The notes beneath the pieces were generated by a model. That model worked only from the letters and a program-made list of their open reading frames with translations. It ran no database searches and was not told the origin of the DNA. DNA of 64,000 nucleotides from Euglena gracilis (Eukaryota > Euglenida > Euglenophyceae > Euglenales), in the NCBI GenBank assembly GCA_039621445.1, contig CP154956.1:4028170-4092169 (forward strand). The letters run 5' to 3'. The translations under genes and the position numbers were made by a program. Position 1 is the stretch's first letter. Every line of letters starts with the position of its first letter. Positions 49,101 to 61,100 of this stretch are shown here, one piece after another.

Positions 49101-52100
49101 ACCACAGAACCTAATTGTCCACCCATGGGGTTGTGGCCTGTGTGCACAGTTGGTAAGAAATCACATGAGATGTACTGTAATAAATCTTTGCCGTTTTCAG
49201 GGTCTGCATGCTGAATGGCATTTTCAGTTCAAAAACTCTGGGAAACCTGAGGTGAAAGAGGGAGATTGTTAAAAATGGTCAATTATGGGAGAATATGCAA
49301 CTTTTCGGAAAAATGACACAACCTCGCACATGCCAGTCTGACCTGAACTAGAAATTGCAACCAATCCAGCACAAGCGCTTGCACGGTAAACCTGAGTATC
49401 TGGAATGTTGCCCATGATCGTGATCTGCAAAAAAACAGAGAGATATGAGTACTCACCCCATTCAGGGCGTGGCTTAAGCGTCGCCTTTTTCCAGCCAGCA
49501 ATATTTTTCCAACCCCAGGCCCCCCCACCATAGACGAGTTTCAATTATTTGGGTGACGGATTTTTGGCTTTCGAGGGTACAAAAAGTGGCCAAAAATGGA
49601 CAAAAATGGGTCGGATTTGGGCTGGTCAGGACAAATTTTGAATACTTGATTTTTTTTGATTATTGACAGCTTTTGGGGCGTTTTGGGGGTTTTGATATTT
49701 CGGTACCTTGTCCGACCCCAGCTCAAGGGGGGGTCAGCCAGCATCCTTTTTCAAGCCAGCCCAACTTTCCCAGCCTCCGAGCTGGACTCCCGCCGGGGGA
49801 TCACTACGCGACGCCATGGCTCCATTATGCACAAAAAAGAGTCAGTGCCGAGGACAAAAGCGAAACTCCAGAAAAGCGGGGGCAGTTTTTGAAAACCATT
49901 CGATCACAATGTGCACAAAAAACAGAGACCTTTTGAGAGGGGGGGGGGGTGCCTTGTGCTATGGGGTGCCTGTCCACAGCGGGCACCTCCCCCCTCTCGT
50001 GGGGGTTCGGTTTCCCCGGTGCCATCCAAACCCATTTTCTCATGCAAGTGGCCATTTTCAGGCCGCGGTGCATTCAGCGCTGGGGATTTTTGCCCAAAAC
50101 ACGCAAATTCTGACCCCCCCCTGCCCATAGCACCCCCCTTGGGGTGGGGGGGTGCGACCTTCCTAAAAGCAGCCTGGAGCACTCCAGGGCGGTCCTCAAC
50201 AGGAAAAAAAAAACTTCCTTCCTTCCAAGCACAGAAAATACATTGAAGAAATGGCCAAAAAGGCCCATATTTTGGGGGATTCCTGGCCAGAGGTTTTTTT
50301 AGTCGTGGACCCGGGGGGTGTTGGTCGGGCCGACCCCCCCCCCCGGGCATGTTTCGCGTTTTTTTGGCCATTTTCGGGGAAAATTGAGTGGGTCCCCTCC
50401 CCCCCCCCCCAGGGGGTGGGTGGGTGGGGGGACCCCCCTTAAAAAAAAACCCCTGTTCCTGGCATCCTTGGACCATAGCCCATCTAATGTCAAAAAACGC
50501 GGTTTCCGACTTTTCAGGTTTTCACCCCGTTCAAGCCCCAGTTTGGTCCTTGGCCGTCCATTAGGCCTAAGGACGGTGCTTTCAGAAAAAAAAAACTTCC
50601 CGTCCCTGATGGACCGCGCTGACACGCACACACACGCGCGCGCATGCACACACACACACCTGCGGGAAAGCGGAGTACAAGATCACAATTGCCATAGAAA
50701 CTCCAACTGCGACTGCCAGCCAATGGCAGGATTGCGTGAATCCGTTGCTTATTCGCAGCCCATCGGCATGCAAACGCTGCAAAGCACGCGAGCAATGACA
50801 CTGCTCGCCCCAAATAAACACAATCGTTATGAATGTATTGTTGACATGACGACAGGCTGGGCATTTTCCCTGTCAGGATGATTGGCAACAATGTTCTCTG
50901 CAGACACACGGTTCTCCATTCACACATTTCACGCAGCTCTGGCCCCCACTCAACGCCGAGAAACATAACGCAGATGCAGGTCGTGACGAACACCAGGCAG
51001 TCGAACTTGTTGACCTTGTAGAGGAAGAGGAATTCCCGCCTGCAGGGTTCCGAATGGGAACCTTTGGCAACAAATCAGGCGACTGCCGGAAAGAATTTCT
51101 CGGATTCCGTTTCCCAGGGAGCGGTTGCTCGCTCGCGAAATCGCGGAGGGGGGTTGGCATGGTTCCAGCGGCCAAAAACGGGCCCCCAGCGGGGTTTGAT
51201 ATGAAGGCAGGTATGGTAGGGGGTATGGACCCCCCCTTGGTCCACCCCCTCCCACATTTCCAGCCCCCCCCCCAACCCATCAGGAGGGGTGGAGGGGGTC
51301 GCCCCCCCCCACCTAAACCCTACCCCCAAAAATAAGACCCTGAGGGTCTTATTTTGGGGGTGGTCTACTTCGGCTATTTTGGGCTGAAAAATCCGATCAA
51401 AAAAGGTCTTCCTGCAGGAGGGTCAAGAAAATAAGTCCAAAAAAGGACGATTATTGGCATTGAGCAAAAATATCTCAAAAAATGTTATTTTGGCTCGTGA
51501 CAAAAAATCAAAAAAAAATGCCAAGAAGTTCCCCTCACCCACCCAGAGGGCAGTTTTGGGGGCAGTATATTTTTTGATTGTTTCATGAAAGTTCTGGGGG
51601 GGGTGCTATTTTTGGGACGGTCTGGTTTTGGATTTTTGCTGAAAATGGGCAGAGGGGCACTATTTTTTGTCTTTTTGGGGGATCACCACCTGTAGGGTTT
51701 CAGGGTCCCTGAAGCCCTGGGGCCACCATACTCCTTGTACACAGCACTCACTCGATACCCTGCCCGCCAGTTGAACAACGCAGGCATGGAGGCGATGATG
51801 ATGGCCGCCATGGCGTTGAGGGGGAGGATGCGGGGCCAATGCAAGATCCAAGGCGTGGTCATCGGGTTGCAAAACCTTTCAGATTTTGCTTTTTGCGGGG
51901 TTGTACTCCACAAACCAGGCTTCGTTCTAACAAAAACGAACAACAACGAAAGTTCCCACTGGGCTTCTCACCCCCATCCACCCAGCCTGCACAAGGTGGG
52001 GGCGGGATCGCCCCCCACCCCCCAAAAGGCCGTCTAAAGGCATCTCCCAAACAGTTTTTGGTGCTTTGGACCGAAACCAATTCCTGGGGCCTGGGAGCCC

Positions 52101-55100
52101 CGCTTCTCCCCCGTGGGCAGGGGGGTCTTGTGAGTTATAAAGAAGCCTGGTTCTTACATCCGACCACCCAGAGGGAGGGGGCCTTCCTGGTTGGAGGTGT
52201 TTGGACAAATGGCTTCAAATACTGCAAATGCAATAAATCAGTCAAAAGCAAAGCGTTAGGAAAGTCCCCGGCTGGTATGTGAACAATCCTGTCAGGCACA
52301 GCAGCACCAACATCATGCACAGCGCAGTAACTGCATCCAGAACACCACAAAGTGGGCGGGGCAAAACATACGGGGAAAAAACAAAATGCCTTCCCCCTTC
52401 TAGGATGAATTCTAACCATTCATTCAAAGTTCATGTGCGGTTTTTTTTTGCGCTTATTTGTTGTTGTTTTTTGACACAGATTTTTTTAGGATAACTTCTT
52501 TTTGGTTGTATTCAACTTACCAATCCCTCCCTTGTCTAAGCCGGCCTTGCCTGAGCACCATCCCCCCAATTGCTTCCCATCCTTTTGAAGATCATCTTCC
52601 TGAAACATTTTCTTTTGCTGTTTCATGAAAAAAGGTTTGAATAACTATCAATGTTTCAACAAATTTCTGAGGCTTAACTATTGCAGTATTGAACGTTCAT
52701 GGAAAAAAATAAACCCACCAAAAGAGAAGGAAACTTTTTCTGGCAGACAATGTTGAATGTTGAATGTTGAATATTGAATGTTGAATTTCCACTCGCGTTG
52801 CCCATGTGGGGGCACATGCACATCACCAACCGATTTTTTGGAGAGTTCTTTCTTGCATTTGGGTGTCTGGGTGCAACAAAAAATGTCAGAAAAACAACTT
52901 GTGATTTCCTAACATGACTTCAAAAACTTTGTTCTTTGTGCCCTGCAAACAAAACAAATGCCAAACAACCGCCAAAAAAACCAAATCTGCGACCCCCTCT
53001 AAACCTCCCCCCAAATGGCACAGGTGATGAATGACGCAATCACTGACCCAGGAGTGTCCTGCGTATGCCAGAGAGCTGGGACTTGGAGCCCTGTGCGTTG
53101 GACAGGGAGCTGCGGGAGAATGACCCGGTGGTGGTGTAGCAGTTGAAGCGCAGCCAGAGGTCAGCCAAAAAAGGAAGTGCAGTTGGGGACATTTTGCACA
53201 CCTGACCAGCCAAACAAAATTGGCATCCTCTCCCAATTCTTTTTTCTGGGTTACAGTGGTTGCAAGATTGCAGAACACAAAAAGACCAATTTGCGCACCC
53301 AACCTGGATAATGATCACCTCGATGATGACCAGAGAATTGAACAGAGAACATTTTTAGAGGTTTGCCCGTATTTCAGGAAACGAAAAATTGTGAACCATC
53401 AAAAAGCATAATGCACTGTTCAACAACAGCTCCCCCACTGGATGTGCAGTGAGAGTGGAAAGTTATTTGGTAAGGTCCCAGCAGACGGGGGACTTCAGAA
53501 TTGTCTGTGCCCCTGCTCAGGCACCGACAATGTTGGCAATCCCGAGGCCCCGAATCTCAGCGGTGGGGTTCAATTGGTAACCATTAAGCTGAGCCCCCTT
53601 CAGGCACACCGGATTTCATCTTTGTTTCATCATAAAGCCGCAGGGGAGGGGTGTGTGCAAAGGGGGAAGAACGAGGAGGAAAAGATGCCCCGTGGGAGCA
53701 GGGGGGGGGGATGCAACATGGACCCTCAAAGAACGCAACGCAAAAAAACGCAAATAAACCCCCAAAAAACACAAATTACAATTAAAGTGCTTTAGCTCCC
53801 CTGGGATGTACGCTTTCTGCTGGAGAGGATGAAATTATCGGCTCCGCAACGGAAAATTTTTCGTTTTGCATAAAAACACTTTTTTGTTGACCAAAGAATG
53901 CAAGGATGTCAAAAAATTGACAATATTTTCAGTTTCGGGGGAAAATTGGGGCCAAAACCAGGAATTTTTCTTTGTCAAAGTTCAAAACAATTTTTCCAAA
54001 AATTGAAAAGGAAAAAACAGACAAAAAAAACACACAAAACACACTAATTTTGCAAAAGGCACTACTTTTGCCAAAATAAAAAAAAGACACAAAAACACAA
54101 AAAAATGGTTTGCTTTTTTCCTCCCCCTGCTGGGAGCTGCTGGCTCGCTTGACTGCGGGTGGTGTGGGTCTGGCTAAGAAATTCCCTTGGGGAGGGAAGA
54201 AGGGGCTCCGGTGCAGGCTTCTTTTTAACTCAGCAGACCCCCCCTGGGGGGGGGGTGGGTGGGTGGGTCCGGGCCGGCCCCCCGGGGGGGGGGGGGTCCC
54301 GAGCCGGAGGCCTTGGGTATACCTTTTCGGTGCGAAGCGCGAAATTTTTTGGAAATTGCCTTTAATGGGCCCGATTTTGGGGGGTCCCCCCCCCCCCCCC
54401 CCCCCGGGGGTCCCGCGCCACCCTGGGTGGGGGGGGACCCCCCCGGGGGTCTTAAAAAGAAGCCTGCTCCGGTGCCTTCCTCTTTGTGGAGGGAAGGAGG
54501 CGGTCCGGCGATATCTGCGGGAGTGGAAAAAGAGCACCTGAAAGCACAATTTTGAAGCCCAAATTCTTCTTGCAAGCTGGATTTTGCCTTCAGCCCTTTT
54601 CTCACCATTCGCCCTTGAAGGGGTTTGCTGAGGCAGCAGGAGTTTTGGACCATGCACATCTTCAAGGACGCGGGGGGGGATGGGGGGGGGAATTTGGCTG
54701 GAAACTGTTCAAAAAAAAACATGCAAAAAATCATCCAGGATTTTTTTAGGACATTCTCACGAAAAAAAGCCAAATTGTCAACTCGGCGGCGTTTTGTACC
54801 ACTTCCTGCCCCAAAAACATTACACCCCTTATCTGGGGGTCTGGAGTGGCATTCCCTGTCCACTACCGAGGGGGATTACATAAAAGAAAGTTTGGGCGTA
54901 CAAACTGCATATCCATTAATTTTGTGACGATGTCCTTGCCATAAATCATCCGATCAGATCTCACATTTGCGAGAAACTCAGCAGGGGAAGCCTGCTCATG
55001 GAGCGGGCGATGGAGATGGACTCGAGCAAGTCGATCAGCAGGACAATGATGGCGAGCATAATTTTGGAGCCGAAGTTGTCCATGGGGAAGAACCAGTCAA

Positions 55101-58100
55101 CGGTGGGCCCCGGGATGCCGGAGGGGATGGCGCCCGTGATGCGGAGGGGGGCAGGGAGGCTCCGGGGCAGGCTTTTGCTTAAGGACCCCCGGGGGGGGGG
55201 GGGTACTGGCTAGCCAATCGGCTAGACACTGGAAAAAGTGGACTAGCTAGACCCCCCCCTCCCCCCCCCGGGGGGGGGGGGGGGTCCGGGGGTCCCCCGG
55301 ACTGGAAAAATGAGGTTTTTAATAGGTTTTTGGCTGATTTTGTTCCAAAAAATTCCAAAAATGGCCAAAAACGGGCATTTTTGGCCATTTTTGGGGGTCC
55401 CAAAAAAAATTTTCGGCGCTTCGCGCCGGTCACTGGAAAAAATTTTTCCACTAGCTAGCCCTGCTAGCAGACCCCCCCCCGGGGGGGGGGGTCTGCTAGA
55501 AAACCCACTAGCCAAATTTGGACTAGCTGCAGTCCAGCCCCCCCCCCCGGGGGGGGTACTGCAATCCCTTAAGCAAATGCCTGTCCGGGGGGCACTTTGG
55601 CTGTTCTCCCGCTGTCAGCAATTGCGAAGGGGGGGTTGCGGACAACACCGGTCCTCGCCAATAAAACACGCTGTCCCACCTAATCCAAATGGGAAGGCCT
55701 GATGGGAGCGGGTCTACCCCCGCCGTCGGACGCTGCCCCCACAGCATGCAATTCTTGCTGACCCCCGGGAAGGGTGAGGGGGGTCACTGCCACTCTTCCA
55801 AAAAAAAAAAAACGTTCAATCACCTTTTTGGAAAACAAGTCAGTCACACTCTGGAATCGAAGTGAAAATTGACCAACAACTGCCAAATTTTGTCTTTTTG
55901 CACCAGGATGGGGGTCTGCATGGGAAAGATTTGTGGGACCCTCACCCCCCAGGAGGTCAGGAGGTGGGCACAAAACCCACAAAATCCATTCTGCCCTGCG
56001 CCTCCCCTCTGGTCCAAAGCTCGGCAACGCTGCGGAATCACCACTCGAATGGATGGAGGTATTGGCTGATTGGCAGATTGGCCACTACTGGCAAAATGCA
56101 GCAGTCACTCATGCCTCTGAACAGCAGTGACCACTGGACAAGATGGGGTTGGGAGGGGCATGGGAGAAAACCTGTGGTGAGCCTCCCTGTTCGCTCATCG
56201 GGGCTAAGTCCCAGCGGTAGCTGTAGGTCAGGGCGGTGGTGACGATGACGACCAGCAGGGGCCCGAAGTAGCCGATGATCTTGGTGCGGGGGTGGAGGGC
56301 GGTGATCTTGGCCCCAAATCCCTTTGCACACTGCACCGGGCTCGCTGGCAAGTCCAAAGAAGAGGGCGTCTGGGGGGAGACTGAGAAAATGGTTGAGAAA
56401 TGTTGTTTGCAAGAAAATCAGAGGTAGGTCTAGCTTGTGGCCATTTTTCTGGTGCGAGACTGGAAGGGAACCACCAAGCCAGAATCCTTTCCTATTCAGC
56501 AGCTCCCAGTCAGGCTGCCGACCCCAAGGGTCCATTTCTTCTGGGCATTTTTTTTTCCTTTTCATTTTCTCCCCTTTCTCTCCCTGTCTGGTCGGCCAGC
56601 TGCTGGGATCTTTTTCCCATTGACAAGCGCACAGCACAGCATCGCCCAGTTTTTTTGAGCCCAATTTTTGGGGAAACAATTCTTTGGGCAAATTCATAAA
56701 AAAAAATTGACTTTCACCTCGAGCACCTCCGGATTCCTCCAGACGCAGCACCAGAGGAATTTTTTTCCAGTCGGGGGAACCCCGGAACCCCCATACCCCC
56801 CTCGGGTGAAGGTCCAACAGCATTGTGCCAAGGAATAATTCTTTCGCAGCCCGGCAAAGCGAAGTGCCCAAAGTGTCCAAAAAAGGGTCAAAAATGGCAA
56901 AAAAAATTGCTGGTGAAGGGAGCTGCTGGCTGGAAAAAAGGTGCTGGCTGGCTGGACGGGGAATGGTGGGTCCGTTCCCTGCCCCAGGGGGGGGGGGGGC
57001 TGCTTTGTTTGTGCACAACCAGGGGTATTTTTTAAGGCCGGGGAGGGGGTCGGCACCCACTCATCCACCCACCCCCTGGGGTGGGCCCCCCCGGGGGAGG
57101 AGGTCCTGGGGGACACACCCACTTTTGCCCGAAAATGGCCAAAAATGCTAAAAAGAACACCTTTTTTCAAAATTTTTGGTGCCTTCGCAAAAAAAATATA
57201 CCCACCAGCCCCCTACCCCCCCCCCCCGGGGGGGGAGGGGGTTTAAGGGACCGACCCACCCTACCCCCCCCCCGGGGGAGGGGGGCCAAGACTAAAAAAA
57301 ACCCTGTGCACAACTTTGGGGGGAGGGGTGTCATCTGCCATGCCTGCCATCAGAAGGAACTGAGCATGTAGCTGGCTATATAAAGCAGGAAGAAAGAGGG
57401 ACCTGCTCACGCAGCGCCATGATGAAGACCAAGCAAGAAAACCCCATCACAAATTCCGTGGCAGGCAGCTGACACGGCCACATACATCCACAGGTAAACA
57501 TATGTGAGAAACAGTGAGACAATTCCTTGGGTGAAACCCCCCTTTTCCAAGATACAGCAGTACCCCAGGGTTGACACAGGGGCCTCCACTGCAAGAAATC
57601 CTGCCTTTCTGGCCACCTGGAGCAGGTTCTGTGGAACAGGAAACCAAAAGTCAGGATTCCAATGCTTCTGGGGCTGACGCAGGTGTGTTTTGGACAAAAA
57701 GGGGCTCTCAACCCATCCACCAAACATGTGTTGCCACCATGCTTGTGCTTACCGACTGGGGGGGGAGGGGGGGTGGGTGCTATAGGGTGCCTGCCCCTAG
57801 CAGGCACACCCCCCCGGGGGACAGGGGTCCGGGCCGGACCCAGAAAATTTTCATTGATAATGGCCTTTTCCGGGCCCCCGGCGCCGGGGTCGGAGGGGGG
57901 TGCCTGCTAGGGGCAGGCACCCCCCCAAAACCCCACCCCCCCCCCCGGGGCGTCGGATCGGGTGCTATGGGGTGCCTGCTCCTAGCACCCCCCCCCCCGT
58001 GGGTAGGCACCCGACTAAGCACAAGCCTAGTTGCCACACCAGCCCCATGAAACCATCAGCCGAGGGCTGCATTGGAAGGCCTGGTGGGGGGTGTCACTGC

Positions 58101-61100
58101 GGGAAGGGGGGGGGTCGACCCCCCCACCCACCACGCTCAAAGAAAACTCCTTTGGCACAGAAAGAAAAATTTGACCCGAAAATAGGCGCCCCCGGAAACA
58201 TGGGAGAGCCTGGTGGGGGGGGTCGGACCCCCCCTACCACCATGATGCGGGGGGGGGGGGGGGGGGGGGTTGACCCCTTCCCACCGACCACCAGCGCATC
58301 AGCCGGCAGCCGCCTGGCCCCGCCACTGGAAGTACGGCGTCCACTCCGAACCCAACAGGTCGCGCAGCTGGAGGTAGATGCGGTCAGGGGCCTTCGTGTT
58401 TGGTGGTGAGGGGGTGGTGAGGGTGGCGGTGGTCCATCAAACAGTTGTCAAGGGGAGCAAGAACAGACTTCTTTTGACAACCCGGGGGGTGCTGTCCGTA
58501 ACCTGTGACACACTTCCGACCCAAGCATTCAGACCCCAGAGGACCAGGGGGTCGAAAACTCCTCCTCCCCCTCCCCGCCTCATACACTCAGCCGGGGGGG
58601 GGTGCTTTCTGTTTGTGCACTACAATGCAGTTTGATGCAGTAAAAATACTTTTTTCTCGCAGCACAAGCGGCACCGGGATTCTGTTAAAACCGGGTGGGA
58701 GGGGGGTCCCGGGGGACCCACTCAAAAATAGCGAAAAATTCCAAAAATAGCACTTCAAAAATTTCAGCGCCACAGGCGCCAAAAACTATATACCACCCCC
58801 CCCCACCCCCCCCCCCCAGGGGTCCACAACTAAAAATCAAACGTGGCAATAATTCTTTTTAAGTGACATATTTAATACGGATTGTATAAAATATTTCTCA
58901 CCAGAAACCGTGTTTGGGCCGATTTCGAGACATTAAAAGTCTTAAATATTTGCCCAAACACAGTTTCAGATCAAGAACAGTGTTTTGTGCCAAGGTTTTA
59001 GGGGGCCTAGGGGCGACCGCGGCGCCGAAGGAGCCGCGGTCGCTACCCCCTAACTCTTGGTCAGGGTCAATATAAGGACAGGTGGGGGGGTGGTCCGGAC
59101 CCCCCTGGGGGCCAGGGGGGGGGGTGGGGGACAACCCCCCCACCTAAACCATATACGCCCTCCTTATATCGAACCCTGCTCTTGGCCCAAACACAATTCT
59201 TCACATAGAAAAAATTGGCTATGGCCACATGTTCCAAACAAAATATTTTTTTGCGCAATGCATGAAAATGTGGTGGAATAACTTAAAATATGGGTGTTCC
59301 TTAAAAGCAGTATGGCAGGATGCACACAACGTAAGCAGACAGACTGGTTGGTCTCTCCTGATTGCGAATTTTGAGGAAATCATCTCAAGGAGGTCCATGA
59401 AAGGGGTCGTTGCGGGGGAAGCTCACACTGGTCGCCTTTGTTGTGGTGGTGACGGTGGTTTTGGTCACATTGACCAGTGGGCACTGGCACCGTCTGTTGT
59501 GTCGGACTAAAGAGCCCACGCAAACCATTTCATTTCGTTGTGGACACAAAAACCCACGTTGCATGCTGGAATCAAGAAAATGTCAGCACCCCCCATCGAT
59601 GTATGTCAAAAAATTGACAATATTTTCAGTTTCGGGGGAAATTGGGGCCATAACCAGGAATTTTTCTTTTTCAAAGTTCAAACCAATTTTTCCAAAAATT
59701 GAAAGGAAAAAAAAACAGGCAAAAAAACTCACACACAAAAGCGCTAATTTCGCCAAAATAAAAAAAAAGGCAAAAAAAAAGGTTTGCTTTTTTTCCTCCC
59801 CCTGCTGGGAGGTGCTGGCTGGCTTGACCGTGGGTGGTGTTGGTCAGGCTAAGAAAATCCCTAGGTTGCCTTCAGGATGTGCGATGGTTCAGATGTGGTC
59901 TGGCCAATGGATTTGAAGCCTCAAAAATCTATTGATGAGAGGCTGGAAAGGAGGTGCAGGATGAGCCAGGTCTTGGTGACGTTGGTCGTCAGATTTGTGA
60001 CATTGGTCAGGGTCGTCACGGTCTTGGTGGTGTTGGTGATGTTCGGTTTGCCAGGGTGAGAGTTGTAGCCGAAGATATACTTCACCTGCCGGAAGCATGC
60101 CTGGGTTCAATGACAGTAGAATGCTTTGACCTATTCTGTTCATGGTCGCACACGGCGCACGGCGCACGAGGGGATTCAGCAGACACAAAGGGCGGGACTC
60201 AGGCTTCTTGTTGGGAACTGGGTGGGGCGTCCCCAAAAGCGGCAATCTAAGGGCAATTACCAAAAATTTCCTGGCGGTCAGCGCCAAAACTCATACCTGG
60301 GCCTCCATCGTGGAACCCCGGGGGAGGGGGGGCGAGACATTTTCCCGCACGCAAGAAGAGCAAAGAAAAAACCAAAAAAAATAGCAAGCTTCATGAACTT
60401 TTCCACATTAGGCACAAGGGGGAGCGGGAGGGCAGGGCAGGTACAAACTCCCCCCTCCAGTCCAGAGCACACCATTGCTTAGCGACCCCCGGGGGGAGGG
60501 GGGGTCACTTTCCACTCCGGATAAACCAGTCAGTCACTTTATTCGGCCAAGCCAGTCAGTCACTTTACCCCCCCCGGGGGGGGGGGGGTCGGCCACTCAG
60601 GAAAACCAGTCACTTTTTGGCCTTTCAAGGCCATTTTGGCCAAAATTTTCTCCGGCGCCTTCGGCGCTCGTTGGCCACTCAGCCACTCTGAAAAAACCAG
60701 CCAGTCACCCCCCCCCCCCGGGGGGTGGGGTGGGACAGGTGTTAAGCAATGGTCTGGTCCAGAGGGGGGGGGGGGCACCCCCGCCATCTAAACTGGTGCG
60801 TCTTGGTAACCGATTTTCACCCCGTGCAAAGCGGGGCCGAAAATTTTCGACCCCCAAAACAAATGAAATGGCAAAAAATTTTGGCCATTCCGGGCACTTT
60901 TCGGCAAAAAAAATTGTCAAAAATGCCTGAATTTTTTCGATGCAAAGTGCCAGAAGGAAAATTTTGACCTGCCCCCCCCCCAGTCGGTCCAGACCAAAGT
61001 TGTTTCATGACCCGGAAAGACGGGGGGGGGGGTGAGGCTGGGGTCCAAAAAAATTCCGCCACTTTGCGCTGAAAATAGAACAAAACCCTGCCTCTGGCGG

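Noticed and set aside
57541-57640. Extra transporter exon (minus frame LLQVARKAGFLAVEAPVSTL)
   Set aside because: Exons D and E join perfectly without it, and the family has no residues at that point.
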